Under the pieces are notes generated by a model, which searched no databases, had not been told where the DNA came from, and saw only the letters and a list, made by a program, of their open reading frames with translations. 64,000 nucleotides of DNA from SIG32 sp045652525 (GTDB lineage Bacteria > Cyanobacteriota > Vampirovibrionia > Gastranaerophilales > Gastranaerophilaceae): positions 17,632 to 81,631 of the forward strand of contig JAZRUK010000031.1 in the NCBI GenBank assembly GCA_045652525.1, given 5' to 3'. Positions 45,946 to 55,584 of the stretch are shown here, piece after piece (position 1 is the first letter of the stretch; each line of letters opens with the position of its first letter). Position numbers and translations under genes: made by a program.

Positions 45946-46200
45946 GTGACAGATAGAAAATGCGTCGGTTGTGGAACAATTAAAGATCGAGGAGAATTAA
46001 TTAAAATTACGGCGCAAAACCCGCATGATGATATTATTGTAAATGGCGGGTCAAAAATATTTGGCAGATCGGCATATCTTTGCTATAATAATACTTGTAT
46101 AGAGAATGCTTTTAAAAAAGATAAATTGAAGAAGATTTTAAAAGCGCCTGTACCGCAAGAATTGAAAGGGAAATTATTAGATGAGTTACGAAACAGTTAG
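45946..46200 (+). CDS. YlxR-family RNA-binding protein (RnpM)
   Basis: The 84-residue product starts MTDRKCVGCGTIKDRGELIK and has the GRSAYLCYNNTCIENAFKK signature of YlxR/RnpM, a small RNA-binding protein (a modulator of RNase P in Bacillus). GTG 45946 is favoured because AAGGTGG lies five bases upstream. It overlaps the start of infB by 20 bases, in the classical ylxR-infB-rbfA-truB order. Confidence 0.88.
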   Translation: MTDRKCVGCGTIKDRGELIKITAQNPHDDIIVNGGSKIFGRSAYLCYNNTCIENAFKKDKLKKILKAPVPQELKGKLLDELRNS

Positions 46201-48706
46201 AATAAATGAACTGGCAAAAGAATTAGGGCTTCAAAGTAAAGAAGTCGTAGAAAAGTTTGCTCAAATCGGCGTTACAGGTAAAACTCACTCAAGCACCGTT
46301 ACAATGGATCAAGTGAAAAAGTTGAAGGATTTCATTGCCTCAGGTGGTGTAAAAGAGGTTAAAAAGCCAAAAGCATTCGTTGTCAAAAAAGCGAAAGCTC
46401 CAGAACCTGTTGTAGAAGAAAAAGTCGTTGAAGAAGCTCCTAAAAAGGAGGAGGAAGCTCCAAAACGTCCGATTGTTGAAGTTGTAAAACCTCAAAGTCG
46501 TTTAGAAATTGTTAGAAAAGCCCCTCCTCGTCCAGAACGTCCTCAACAAACTGACAGACCTGAAAGAAAACCTTTCCAACGCGATGGTGAAAGAAAATTC
46601 CCACCACGTGGTGAAAGACCTGAAAGAGGAGAAAGACCTGTTGGCGATAGACCAGAAAGACCTGCTCGTAAGCCTTTCAACAAAGATGGCAAACCTACAG
46701 AAAGGCCTGAAAATGGTGAAAAGAAACCGATTCAACGTCACATAATTTCGCAAGATATTTATGAAAACAAAGGCGGAGCAAAAAGACGTCCTGATAATAA
46801 ACGTAAAGAAAAAGATTTCAATTCTAAAAAAGAAGAACAAGAACGTATTTCTTTAGAAAAAGCGGCAGCGCAAAAACATAAAAAGAAAATTCACAAGGAT
46901 GAAGTTGTTGAAGAAGTTAAACAGATTGTTGTTAACCAAGCTATGACAATTTCTGAATTGTCGGAAAAAATTCAAAAAACGCCTGCTGAAATAGTTAAAT
47001 TCTTAATGATGAATGGCATTATGGCGACTGTTAACCAACTTATTGATGTTGACGTTATTAAAAAAGTATGTGCTGAATATGAACTTGAAGTTCTTGATGA
47101 AGATTTAGAAGCATTTATGGAAGAAGAGCTTGAAAAAGAAGAAAAACAAAAAGCTCTTACTGAAGTTGATAAAAAATTATTGAAAAAACGTGCTCCAGTT
47201 GTTTCAATTATGGGTCACGTTGACCACGGTAAAACAACATTATTAGACAGTATCCGTGCATCAAAACACAAAATTGTAGCAACTGAGGTTGGTGGTATCA
47301 CACAATCAATTGGTGCTTATACTGTATATCTTGATAATAGCAACGAAAAGAAAATTGTGTTTGTTGATACTCCTGGTCACGAAGCGTTTACAGAGATGCG
47401 TGCACGTGGTGCAAAAGCAACTGATATTGCGATTCTTGTAGTTGCGGCTGACGACGGTATAATGCCACAAACTATTGAAGCGATTAACCACGCAAAAGCT
47501 GCTGAGGTTCCAATTATTGTTGCAGTAAACAAAATTGATAAACCAGGTGCTAACCCTGATAAAATTCTTCAACAATTGACTGAACACGGTCTTGTTCCTG
47601 AAGAATGGGGTGGCGATACTATTACAGTAAAAGTATCAGCATTACAAGGTTTAGGTATTGATGAATTATTAGAATATATCTTGCTTGTAGCTGATGTTCA
47701 AGAATTAAAAGCAAACCCTAAAGCTGAAGCTTCAGGTGTTGTAATTGAAGCTAACCTTGATAAAGGTAAAGGTCCTGTTGCAACGTTATTGGTGCAAAAC
47801 GGTACATTACGTGTTGGGAACTGTATTGTAGTTGGTACAGCTTGTGGTCGTGTAAGAGCGTTGCTTTCTGACAGTGGTGAAAAAATTCAAAAAGCTGAAC
47901 CTTCAACTCCAGTTGAGATTTTAGGTTTGACAGAAGTACCTCAAGCTGGTGATTATTTTGAAGTTGTTCAAAATGAAAAAGAAATGAAAGCGATTATCGA
48001 CAAACGTAAAGAAAAAGCTCGTGATAAACGTCTTGAAGCTATGTTACCTGCTCATATCAGACGTGAAGCTGTAGCTGGTGATGATGATATTCCACAATTG
48101 AATTTGATTATCAAAGCGAATACTCACGGTTCTGCAGAAGCTGTTTCACAAGGTATTGCACAACTTGAATCTAAAGAAATTAAGACAAAAATTATCCACG
48201 TTGGTGTTGGTGATATTTCAGAAGCTGACGTTATGTTGGCATCTGCATCAGGCGCGTTGATTTTAGGCTTTACAGTTAAAGAAGATGGTAACGCACTTGC
48301 AGCTGCAGAAAAAGAAGGCGTAACAATCAAAAAATACGATATTATTTATCAAGTTCTTGAAGATATGGAAAGAACAATGTTATCACTTCTTGAACCTGAA
48401 ATGAAACACGTTGAACTTGGTAAAGCTGAAATTCGTCAAGTATTTACAATCGGTAAAACAACAAAAATTGCAGGTTGTTATGTAACAGAAGGTAAGATTG
48501 TAAGAAGTAAAGACGCAGTTCTTATCCGTAATGGTAAGGAAATATTCCGTGGTGCAATTGACCAACTTAAACGTTTCAAAGATGATGTTAAAGAAGTTGC
48601 ACAAGGCTTTGAATGTGGTATTTCATTTGCTAAATGGAACGATCTTGAAATTGGCGATATAATCGAAGTTTCAACCCAAGAAGAAGTTGAAAGAAAGTCA
48701 TTATAA
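46181..48706 (+). CDS. infB: Translation initiation factor IF-2
   Basis: IF-2 is the GTPase that places fMet-tRNA on the 30S subunit. An IF2_N domain starts the protein (ETVRINELAKELGLQSKEVV), a charged low-complexity linker with repeated ERPER/RPERG units spans about 105-190, a second IF2_N lies near 245-295, and the G domain begins with GHVDHGKTTLLD near 345. Domains II-IV follow. ATG 46181 is used because it starts the standard N-terminal domain. Confidence 0.96.
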   Translation: MSYETVRINELAKELGLQSKEVVEKFAQIGVTGKTHSSTVTMDQVKKLKDFIASGGVKEVKKPKAFVVKKAKAPEPVVEEKVVEEAPKKEEEAPKRPIVEVVKPQSRLEIVRKAPPRPERPQQTDRPERKPFQRDGERKFPPRGERPERGERPVGDRPERPARKPFNKDGKPTERPENGEKKPIQRHIISQDIYENKGGAKRRPDNKRKEKDFNSKKEEQERISLEKAAAQKHKKKIHKDEVVEEVKQIVVNQAMTISELSEKIQKTPAEIVKFLMMNGIMATVNQLIDVDVIKKVCAEYELEVLDEDLEAFMEEELEKEEKQKALTEVDKKLLKKRAPVVSIMGHVDHGKTTLLDSIRASKHKIVATEVGGITQSIGAYTVYLDNSNEKKIVFVDTPGHEAFTEMRARGAKATDIAILVVAADDGIMPQTIEAINHAKAAEVPIIVAVNKIDKPGANPDKILQQLTEHGLVPEEWGGDTITVKVSALQGLGIDELLEYILLVADVQELKANPKAEASGVVIEANLDKGKGPVATLLVQNGTLRVGNCIVVGTACGRVRALLSDSGEKIQKAEPSTPVEILGLTEVPQAGDYFEVVQNEKEMKAIIDKRKEKARDKRLEAMLPAHIRREAVAGDDDIPQLNLIIKANTHGSAEAVSQGIAQLESKEIKTKIIHVGVGDISEADVMLASASGALILGFTVKEDGNALAAAEKEGVTIKKYDIIYQVLEDMERTMLSLLEPEMKHVELGKAEIRQVFTIGKTTKIAGCYVTEGKIVRSKDAVLIRNGKEIFRGAIDQLKRFKDDVKEVAQGFECGISFAKWNDLEIGDIIEVSTQEEVERKSL

Positions 48707-48732
48707 AACAGATTGGTTTAGGAGAAATTATT

Positions 48733-49077
48733 ATGACATTGAGAAACGAACGCGTTAGAAAAGAACTTATGAGAGATATCTCTGAAATCTTGCAAAGAGA
48801 AATCAGAGGACTTTTAGGTGTTGTATCTGTTATTGATGTTGAAGTTTCTCATGATAATTCTTTTGCAAAGGTTATTTATAGTGTATTAGGTTCTCCTGAA
48901 CAAATTGAAAAAACAAAAGAAGTTGTTGAAAAAAACACTCCAAAAATCAGATTTGAAGTTGGCAAACGTATTCGCCTTAGACTTACTCCTGAATTGAAAT
49001 TTGTTTACACTGATTCTTTTGAAAAAGGTTCTCGTGTAACTGAGATTATTGATAAAATTTCAAGAGGAGAACTTTAA
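48733..49077 (+). CDS. rbfA: Ribosome-binding factor A
   Basis: RbfA helps mature the 30S subunit and the 16S 5' end. The 114-residue product has the family start (RNERVRKELMRDISEILQRE) and KRIRLRLTPELKFVYTDSF, ending the KH-like fold. It is flanked by infB and truB. Confidence 0.95.
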   Translation: MTLRNERVRKELMRDISEILQREIRGLLGVVSVIDVEVSHDNSFAKVIYSVLGSPEQIEKTKEVVEKNTPKIRFEVGKRIRLRLTPELKFVYTDSFEKGSRVTEIIDKISRGEL

Positions 49078-49935
49078 TTGTTCGGATTTTTGGATGTTTA
49101 CAAGCCTAAAGGAATGACGTCTCATGATGTTGTTGCAAGGCTCCGTCGAGTTACAAAAATTCGCCAGATAGGTCATACAGGAACGTTAGATCCTTTTGCT
49201 GAAGGTGTTTTGCCTATTTGTATAGGTAAGGCAACTCGTTTGATTGAATACCTTAATGATGACAAAGAATATATTGCGACTGTTCAATTTGGTTCAAATA
49301 CTGATACGTACGATTTAGAGGGAGAAATTACGGCAACTTTTGACAAAAAAGTTACCCAAACTGATGTTGAAAAAATGCTAAAAGATTTTGAAGGTGAAAT
49401 TTCTCAGCTTCCTCCGATTTATTCTGCTATAAAAGTTAATGGCAAAAAATTATACGATTATGCCAGAGAAGGTAAAGATGTTGAAATTCAGCCTAGAAAA
49501 GTTTTTATTGGCAAGATTAAACTTGAAAGCTTTGATTATGAACTTCAAGTTGCAAAGATTTCTGTAGCTTGTTCTAAAGGTACATATATTCGCTCAATTG
49601 CATATGATTTGGGCCAAAAGTTAGAATGTGGTGGACATCTAATTAAATTAATTCGCTCTAAAGCTGGTAAATTTAATCTAGCAAATGCAATTGATTTAGA
49701 TAGATTTGAAACTGAAGATGTTGTTAAAAAAAATCTTATTAATCCATTAGATATGTTGAATTTGCCAATGCTTGAACTTACTGAAGACACGCATAAAAAA
49801 GTTTTACAAGGCCAATATTTTTATAATAATTCTTTCAATAATAACGATTTTATAATTTTGATTTATAATAATAGTGTTAGTGCAATTGCGCAAGTAGAAA
49901 ACGGGAAAGTTAAGGTCAAAAAGGTCTTTCAATGA
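49078..49935 (+). CDS. truB: tRNA pseudouridine-55 synthase
   Basis: TruB makes pseudouridine 55 in the T loop of tRNAs. GFLDVYKPKGMTSHDVV starts the protein, and GHTGTLDPFAEGVLP near residue 33 holds the catalytic Asp. The gene starts at TTG 49078 immediately after the rbfA stop, with GAGGAG inside rbfA as ribosome-binding site. It overlaps the next gene by 4 bases. Confidence 0.94.
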   Translation: MFGFLDVYKPKGMTSHDVVARLRRVTKIRQIGHTGTLDPFAEGVLPICIGKATRLIEYLNDDKEYIATVQFGSNTDTYDLEGEITATFDKKVTQTDVEKMLKDFEGEISQLPPIYSAIKVNGKKLYDYAREGKDVEIQPRKVFIGKIKLESFDYELQVAKISVACSKGTYIRSIAYDLGQKLECGGHLIKLIRSKAGKFNLANAIDLDRFETEDVVKKNLINPLDMLNLPMLELTEDTHKKVLQGQYFYNNSFNNNDFIILIYNNSVSAIAQVENGKVKVKKVFQ

Positions 49936-50789
49936 AGAAATTAATATTGACACTTTGTATGATATTTTTTACGGCAAGTCAAGTTAGTGCCTTAAATTGT
50001 ATATATAATTGTGTTGAACCTTATGATTTAAGTCATGGTGTTTCTCGTTTTATGAGTGCAATAACTGGTTCAAATTTAATAGCAGAAAAAATTGCGAAAA
50101 TTATTTTAAAGAAAGAAATTACAAAAAGCACTGATGGAAAATTTTCTGTTAAAGTAAATTCCTATAGCGTAAAGGATCTTAAAAAGGGAATTTTTAAATC
50201 AATTAATATAAAGGGTAAAGATATAAATGCAGATGGTGTACATTTTTCGAAATTGACACTGAAAACTTTATGTGATTTTAATTATATTTCTGTTGAAGAT
50301 ATTAATAATCCAGTATTTATGGAAGATTTGCCTTTAGGGTTTGCGGTCGAAATGTCAGAGGATGACTTGAATAAAACAATGCAAACGTCTGAATATGAAA
50401 AAATGATTAATAAGTTAAATTCATATGGTGAAGGTTTGGGACTGTTTAGAGTAGAATCAACTCATTTGCGTATTAAAGATGATAAATTATATTATGTTTT
50501 ACAAGTTTCATTGCCTTTTGTTAAGAATGTTCAAGATATTGTTATATTGTCCGACTTAAAAGTTTATAAGGGTGATATTGACTTTGCTAACACACGTTTG
50601 GTGAATAAAAAGCTTGCAATTGATATTAAAAAAATTGATAAAATTATTAATTATCTTAACCCACTTGATTTTTCTTTAAATATACTGGAAAATAAAGATG
50701 CAATATTAACAGTTCAGAATGTAAAAATAAAGGACAATAAAATATTGGCAGATGGTTTAATAGTGATACCGAAAGATGTAAAGGATTAA
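49932..50789 (+). CDS. DUF2993 (LmeA-like) exported protein
   Basis: A signal peptide (residues 1-20) precedes a mature part with the DUF2993 pattern: KGIFKSINIKGKDINADGVH near 86, PLGFAVEMSEDDLNKTM near 136 and a C-terminal strand-rich domain. LmeA relatives in actinobacteria and cyanobacteria are envelope proteins that bind phospholipid. The function here is inferred only from the family. ATG overlaps the end of truB. Confidence 0.75.
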   Translation: MKKLILTLCMIFFTASQVSALNCIYNCVEPYDLSHGVSRFMSAITGSNLIAEKIAKIILKKEITKSTDGKFSVKVNSYSVKDLKKGIFKSINIKGKDINADGVHFSKLTLKTLCDFNYISVEDINNPVFMEDLPLGFAVEMSEDDLNKTMQTSEYEKMINKLNSYGEGLGLFRVESTHLRIKDDKLYYVLQVSLPFVKNVQDIVILSDLKVYKGDIDFANTRLVNKKLAIDIKKIDKIINYLNPLDFSLNILENKDAILTVQNVKIKDNKILADGLIVIPKDVKD

Positions 50790-50792
50790 TTT

Positions 50793-51389
50793 ATGGACGG
50801 TAGACAAAAATTATTTTTGGTTGTTTTGGGAATTCTAATGGCGGTAGTCGCAGTAAGATATGGTTTAAGTGTATTTGTGCCACAAGATTTTTTGCCGGGT
50901 GATGTTCAGGTGACTGAGCGAACTACTGAAGAAGTTGAAGCTCCTAAAACGGAAGAAGTTGAAAAAGTATATGTTCATATTTTCTTCATTGGACAAAATG
51001 AAAATCACGAAGAAGTTTATAAAGCAGTTAAACGAGAGTATGATGAAGATATTGATGGTTCTAAATTGAAATTTGCCATAAATTCACTTGTTGCAGGACC
51101 AAAATCTAACGAAAAAGCAAAAGGTGTTTACACAGAAATTCCTATAGGGACAGAAATTATATCTATAAAAGAATTACCGGATAAAGCTATTATAAACTTG
51201 TCTTCAGCATTTGAAACAGGTGGTGGTACTGATAGTTTGTATAAAAGACTATATCAATTAATTAAGACGGCGCGTCGTAATTCTGAAGTTCCTGTTTATT
51301 TGTATATTGAAGGTCAAAGAGCGGATGTAATTGGCGGGGAAGGTATTATGTTAAGCCAACCGCTAAGCGATAGGTCATTGGATGGTTAA
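50793..51389 (+). CDS. GerMN-domain membrane protein
   Basis: The 198-residue product has an N-terminal membrane helix (residues 7-28), an acidic linker and a GerMN domain (KFAINSLVAGPKSNEKAKGV; YTEIPIGTEIISIKELPDKA; INLSSAFETGGGTDS; RLYQLIKTARRN). GerMN domains occur in envelope proteins well beyond spore formers, so no sporulation is implied. It follows the DUF2993 gene by three bases. Confidence 0.8.
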   Translation: MDGRQKLFLVVLGILMAVVAVRYGLSVFVPQDFLPGDVQVTERTTEEVEAPKTEEVEKVYVHIFFIGQNENHEEVYKAVKREYDEDIDGSKLKFAINSLVAGPKSNEKAKGVYTEIPIGTEIISIKELPDKAIINLSSAFETGGGTDSLYKRLYQLIKTARRNSEVPVYLYIEGQRADVIGGEGIMLSQPLSDRSLDG

Positions 51390-51651
51390 TAAAGATTTAG
51401 AATATTATTTAAATTTAGATTGGACATTAATTGAGGGAGAAGATTTGGATTTTGAAGGAAATCCATATCATTTTATTGAAATAAAAGAGATTCCAAGTTT
51501 CACGTTTTGTGCAAAAACTATAGAAAAAGCAAGAGAAAATTACAAGCGACAACTAAAGCTTACTTTGATGGTAATGCTTGAAAGTGGAGAGCATATTTTA
51601 GAACCAGGAGAAGAGGAAGAAGAGCCTGATTGGGAAAGCCTTTGCCCTTAA
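51382..51651 (+). CDS. HicB-like protein without a HicA partner
   Basis: The 89-residue product resembles the partial RNase-H-like fold of HicB: a short strand region (YHFIEIKEIPSFTFCAKTIE), a helix (KARENYKRQLKLTLMVMLES) and an acidic tail. HicB antitoxins normally sit with a HicA toxin of about 60 residues; none is adjacent. It overlaps the GerMN gene by 8 bases, so it is probably part of that operon. The assignment is tentative. Confidence 0.5.
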   Translation: MVNKDLEYYLNLDWTLIEGEDLDFEGNPYHFIEIKEIPSFTFCAKTIEKARENYKRQLKLTLMVMLESGEHILEPGEEEEEPDWESLCP

Positions 51652-52781
51652 TTTTTATACACTTCTGCGTATTTAGGGTTAACTGCTAACCATTTGAATG
51701 TCTGTTCTTCCATTTCAGGAACATCAATTACGAATGTGCCACCATAACGACCGCGAGAAAATGCCAAAAATCCTTCTTTTGCAAGATTGTGGAATGCTTT
51801 TCTAATAGTGTTCGGACTTAAATCCATTTGTTTTGAAAGTTCCATAATTGAAGGAAGTTTTGAACCTATTTCGTAATTTTCTGCAATCATTCTCTTTATG
51901 TGATTTTGAGTTTTTTCATAGTAGTAAAAAGCTGTTTCTTGTGCCGATGCAAAAATGGAAGTTTCACGTCTTTGTTCTACAGCCATTTCATTTGGCATTT
52001 TGATAACAGAAGTGCCGTAACGTCCACGTCTGGCAAGCAAAATACCTTCATTAATCAACATTTTTAAAGCATCGTGCATAGTTTTAATACTTACTTTTAA
52101 CTCTTTTGACAGTTCTTCATGTGCTGGCATTTTATCACCAACTCTCAAGTTTGCATTGATGTAATTTTTTAAATCGTTTTGAACTTTCAAAACTAATGTT
52201 TCATTCGCACTTGTTTTGTTGACTTCAAAATCAAGACTTTTTAAAACCCAGCCTGTTTCTTTTGAATTTTTAAATTTGTGTGTCAAGATGCCCGCAGTGC
52301 AAAGGTTTTCAAGTGCAAGTCTTGTTGTGTTAGGTGAGCAATTTATTTTTTCTGCAATAATTCTAGATGATGGTAAATTTTTACCAATTTTAATCTTATT
52401 GCGGATAATATATTTTTTAATTTCTTCAATTGCAATTTCACGTTTAGAGGTTAATTTGCGCATTGAGGTAGAACTTTTTTTGTAGTCTTTTACGATTGTG
52501 CCGATGCATTGCTTAGATTCGACGTGTCCTAAATCTTCAAGATGGCGTAATGCATTTTGCATTGTTCCGATACTAACACCAAGAGTGTAAGCAAAAACAG
52601 CTTTTGATGGTAATAAAGTATTTACTTTTAAATTGCCGCTTTTTAAATCAGATTTTATCCAATCTGCCATCCATTTTGCTATAGCAATCGCTTTTGATTC
52701 TTTTATATTCTTAAGATCTGGTAAATCAGCGGAAATGTCGCTAATTCTTAATTCTTGTAAATCACTTTTCTTTATAAGCAT
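51648..52781 (-). CDS. Transcription factor with four tandem GntR-type winged helices
   Basis: The 377-residue product repeats a GntR-like winged helix four times, with helix-turn-helix cores near residues 57-90 (LGVSIGTMQNALRHLEDLGH), 136-166 (INCSPNTTRLALENLCTAGI), 218-258 (LKVSIKTMHDALKMLINEGI) and 310-352 (MDLSPNTIRKAFHNLAKEGF). No effector domain (FadR, UTRA or aminotransferase type) is present. Domains 3 and 4 retain the wing motif RGRYG. AAAGGTAGTGTA precedes the ATG. Targets are unknown. Confidence 0.85.
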   Translation of the reverse strand: MLIKKSDLQELRISDISADLPDLKNIKESKAIAIAKWMADWIKSDLKSGNLKVNTLLPSKAVFAYTLGVSIGTMQNALRHLEDLGHVESKQCIGTIVKDYKKSSTSMRKLTSKREIAIEEIKKYIIRNKIKIGKNLPSSRIIAEKINCSPNTTRLALENLCTAGILTHKFKNSKETGWVLKSLDFEVNKTSANETLVLKVQNDLKNYINANLRVGDKMPAHEELSKELKVSIKTMHDALKMLINEGILLARRGRYGTSVIKMPNEMAVEQRRETSIFASAQETAFYYYEKTQNHIKRMIAENYEIGSKLPSIMELSKQMDLSPNTIRKAFHNLAKEGFLAFSRGRYGGTFVIDVPEMEEQTFKWLAVNPKYAEVYKN

Positions 52782-52802
52782 TACACTACCTTTCTCATTC
52801 TA

Positions 52803-52831
52803 ATGATACAGTATTTATAAAAAAACATCAA
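52803..52831 (-). promoter_or_regulatory. Promoter of the four-GntR regulator
   Basis: On the minus strand TTGATG (52831-52826) and TATCAT (52808-52803) are 17 bases apart. Confidence 0.65.
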
Positions 52832-52919
52832 GAATTATTTTGCGGGTTTGTTAAAAATATTTAACAAAAGCAATAAAATTGCGAGAAAAATTTTATAAGA
52901 TACTATTGACGAAAAGGAA

Positions 52920-53087
52920 ATGACAGCTTTGTTAGTAGTTATGGACTATGATAAAAATAATGATGTAAATTGTAGAATTACTGATGATTATACAAAATGG
53001 CCTGCACAGTTAGTAGAGAAAGACAAAAATGATTTAGATGTGCTTTCGAAGAATAGATATGATGCTTTTTTTGATACAAGGGCTTAA
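52920..53087 (+). CDS. Possible small protein, 55 residues
   Basis: The 325-base gap between the GntR regulator and the next gene contains an open frame starting MTALLVVMDYDKNNDVN and ending NRYDAFFDTRA. AAAAGGA lies very close to the ATG, and TACTAT at about 52900 could be a -10. The amino-acid usage is plausible, but there is no family match. Confidence 0.4.
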   Translation: MTALLVVMDYDKNNDVNCRITDDYTKWPAQLVEKDKNDLDVLSKNRYDAFFDTRA

Positions 53088-53106
53088 TTTGTGTTAAACT
53101 GTTGTT

Positions 53107-53790
53107 ATGAAGGACCTAACAACATCGATTAATGATTTAAAACAAAAATATCGTGAGATATTTGCGGTTTCTGTTGAACAAATACAAAAAAGAATTGATG
53201 AGTTAAAACCCGAAGAATGTGGTGAAATTTTTGATAAATATCCTCTAAATTCCAAAGGTGAAGCTTGGCAAAAAGCTGTTTTAAAGATGTTTGAAGATGA
53301 TATTGCAAAAGAAATTTATCGCAAATGGTCTGAGATTTTGGCATACAGAAGTCAGTTTAAATGTATTGGTTGCGGGACCTGTTGTAAATTAGCATGTAGT
53401 GAGTTTTCTCCAGAGCAATTAAAACAAAAAGCAGATAATGGTGATAGGTTTGCAACACAATTTCTGAGTGTTTTTATTCCGTATAATTCAAAAGAAGAAG
53501 CCAGAGAAATTTATCCAGAATACATAAAAATGCTTGAAGACCATAAAGAAGATGAAGTTTATTTTTATCATTGTCCAAAGTTAACTGAATGTAATAGATG
53601 TTCGGATTATGAAAATAGGCCGCAAATTTGTAGAGATTTTCCTGATAATCCGTTGGCACTCTTGCCAAAATCTTGCGGTTATGTAAAATGGAAAGAAGAA
53701 GTCGAACCAATTGCACTAATGCTTCATTCGATGTTGGAAATTATTGAATATTACAAGGAACACATAAATGCAAATATTAACAGGGCTTAG
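53107..53790 (+). CDS. YkgJ-family cysteine-cluster protein
   Basis: The 227-residue product has the YkgJ (CxxCxxCC) signature FKCIGCGTCCKLAC near residue 85 and CPKLTECNRCSDYENRPQIC near 160, ending CRDFP. These cysteines are thought to bind a metal or Fe-S centre; the function is unknown. TGTTAAACT ends six bases before the ATG with no ribosome-binding site, so the mRNA may be leaderless. It overlaps rlmN by 23 bases. Confidence 0.8.
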   Translation: MKDLTTSINDLKQKYREIFAVSVEQIQKRIDELKPEECGEIFDKYPLNSKGEAWQKAVLKMFEDDIAKEIYRKWSEILAYRSQFKCIGCGTCCKLACSEFSPEQLKQKADNGDRFATQFLSVFIPYNSKEEAREIYPEYIKMLEDHKEDEVYFYHCPKLTECNRCSDYENRPQICRDFPDNPLALLPKSCGYVKWKEEVEPIALMLHSMLEIIEYYKEHINANINRA

Positions 53791-54787
53791 CCAAAAAGAA
53801 ATAGAAAAAATTACTGATGAGTTACACCAGTCTAAATTTCGCGCAAGACAAATTCATAACTGGATTTATTTAAAATCCGCAAAAGATATTGATGAAATGA
53901 CTGATTTGTCAAAGGATTTTAGGGAAGACCTTAAAAAAGTTGCTAAAGTTACAGATATAAAAATTAAAGTAAAGCAAGTAAGTTCTGACGGTACGATTAA
54001 ATATTTGCTCGAATACCCTGATGGGGAATGCGTTGAAACTGTGCTTATGAGATTTGATAATCGTGCAAATTTAACAGCTTGTGTTAGCTCGCAAGTTGGT
54101 TGTGCGGTTAATTGTTCTTTTTGTGCGACAGGAAAACGTGGATTTATTAGAAATTTAACATATAAAGAGATTATTGAACAAGTATTAACAATTCAGCGAG
54201 ATACTGGTTTAAAGGTGACAAATGTTGTATTTATGGGACAAGGTGAACCTTTATTGAATTTGGACAATGTGTTAAAAGCGATGGAAATCTTTAACGACAG
54301 TTTTCAAATAGGTCAAAGACGTTTGACTGTTTCTACAAGTGGAATTATTCCTGGTATTAATAGACTTGCCGAACTTGATATGCAATCTACTTTGGCATTA
54401 TCACTGCACGCTCCAAATCATGAAATCAGAAAATCATTGATGCAGATTGAAAATAAATACAATATGCGAGATTTGAAAATTGCATTAAAAAATTATGTGG
54501 AAAAAACTGGCCGAAGAATTACGATTGAATATCTTTTGATTAAAGATTTAAATGATACGACTGATAGCGCAAAACAATTGGCAGAGTATTTACATGATAT
54601 AAAATGTAATGTAAATTTGATTCCTTACAATCCAACAGCGCAAAATGATTATAAGCGTCCATCAAACAATGCTATTATGAAATTTAAGTGCTTATTAGAA
54701 CATTCAGGTAAAAAAGTTACAGTTCGTCTTGAACGTGGAGCCGATATCGATGCTGCTTGTGGTCAGTTAAAAGGTAAGGTTGAGTAA
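53768..54787 (+). CDS. rlmN: Dual-specificity rRNA/tRNA adenine C2-methyltransferase RlmN
   Basis: RlmN is a radical SAM enzyme that methylates A2503 of 23S rRNA and A37 of some tRNAs. CAVNCSFC at residues 112-119 binds the 4Fe-4S cluster; VSSQVGCAV precedes it and MGQGEPLLN follows near 156. The length of 339 is standard. Confidence 0.95.
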   Translation: MQILTGLSQKEIEKITDELHQSKFRARQIHNWIYLKSAKDIDEMTDLSKDFREDLKKVAKVTDIKIKVKQVSSDGTIKYLLEYPDGECVETVLMRFDNRANLTACVSSQVGCAVNCSFCATGKRGFIRNLTYKEIIEQVLTIQRDTGLKVTNVVFMGQGEPLLNLDNVLKAMEIFNDSFQIGQRRLTVSTSGIIPGINRLAELDMQSTLALSLHAPNHEIRKSLMQIENKYNMRDLKIALKNYVEKTGRRITIEYLLIKDLNDTTDSAKQLAEYLHDIKCNVNLIPYNPTAQNDYKRPSNNAIMKFKCLLEHSGKKVTVRLERGADIDAACGQLKGKVE

Positions 54788-54856
54788 TAAATTGCTTTAC
54801 AATCATGGGATTTTGAGCTATTATTTACCTAAGAGAGTATCCTATGGAGAAAAGAG

Positions 54857-55567
54857 ATGAAATATAAACGTATTTTGCTAAAGATTAGTGGTGAAGCACT
54901 TTTAGGTTCACAGCAGTTTGGTATTGACCAAGAACCAGTTAAAATGATTGCAACTGAAATTAAAAAAGCACTTACTTTAGGAGCTCAGGTTGCAGTTGTT
55001 GTTGGTGGTGGAAATATTTTTCGAGGAATGAAAAATAGTGCAAAACTTGGTATGGATCAAGCATCAGGTGATTATGTTGGAATGCTTGCAACTGTTATGA
55101 ATGCAATTGCACTTCAGAGTGCATTGACTCAAATGGATGTACCTTGTAGAGTTCAAAGTGCAATTGCGATGAATCAAATTGCAGAACCGTACATTCGCCA
55201 CAGAGCAATCAGACACCTTGAAAAAGGTAGAGTAGTTATATTTGCTGCCGGTACAGGTAACCCATTCTTTACAACTGATACAGCGGCAGCTCTAAGAGCT
55301 TCTGAAATTAATGCAGAAGCAATGTTAATGGCTAAAAACGGTGTTGATGGCGTTTATACTGATGACCCGAAAACAAATCCTGAGGCGAAAAAATTAGATA
55401 AAATTACATATGATGATATTATCAAAAACGGTTTAAAAGTTATGGATACAGCGGCTTGTGCTTTATGTAAACAAAATAGTATTCCTATTGTTGTTTTTGA
55501 TTTTGATGCACAAGATGGTATTGTTGATATTCTTAACGGAAAAGATTTAGGAACATACATTAAATAA
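54857..55567 (+). CDS. pyrH: Uridylate kinase
   Basis: PyrH phosphorylates UMP. The 236-residue product has RILLKISGEALLG near residue 4, VVVGGGNIFRG near 47 and VDGVYTDDPKTNP near 160, all amino-acid-kinase-fold signatures. It precedes frr, the common bacterial order. Confidence 0.96.
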   Translation: MKYKRILLKISGEALLGSQQFGIDQEPVKMIATEIKKALTLGAQVAVVVGGGNIFRGMKNSAKLGMDQASGDYVGMLATVMNAIALQSALTQMDVPCRVQSAIAMNQIAEPYIRHRAIRHLEKGRVVIFAAGTGNPFFTTDTAAALRASEINAEAMLMAKNGVDGVYTDDPKTNPEAKKLDKITYDDIIKNGLKVMDTAACALCKQNSIPIVVFDFDAQDGIVDILNGKDLGTYIK

Positions 55568-55584
55568 ATTGAAAGAGGTAAAAA

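Noticed and set aside
46502..46840. Minus-strand 112-residue frame and a plus-strand 78-residue frame at 46509-46745
   Set aside because: Both are shadows of the repetitive charged linker of infB.
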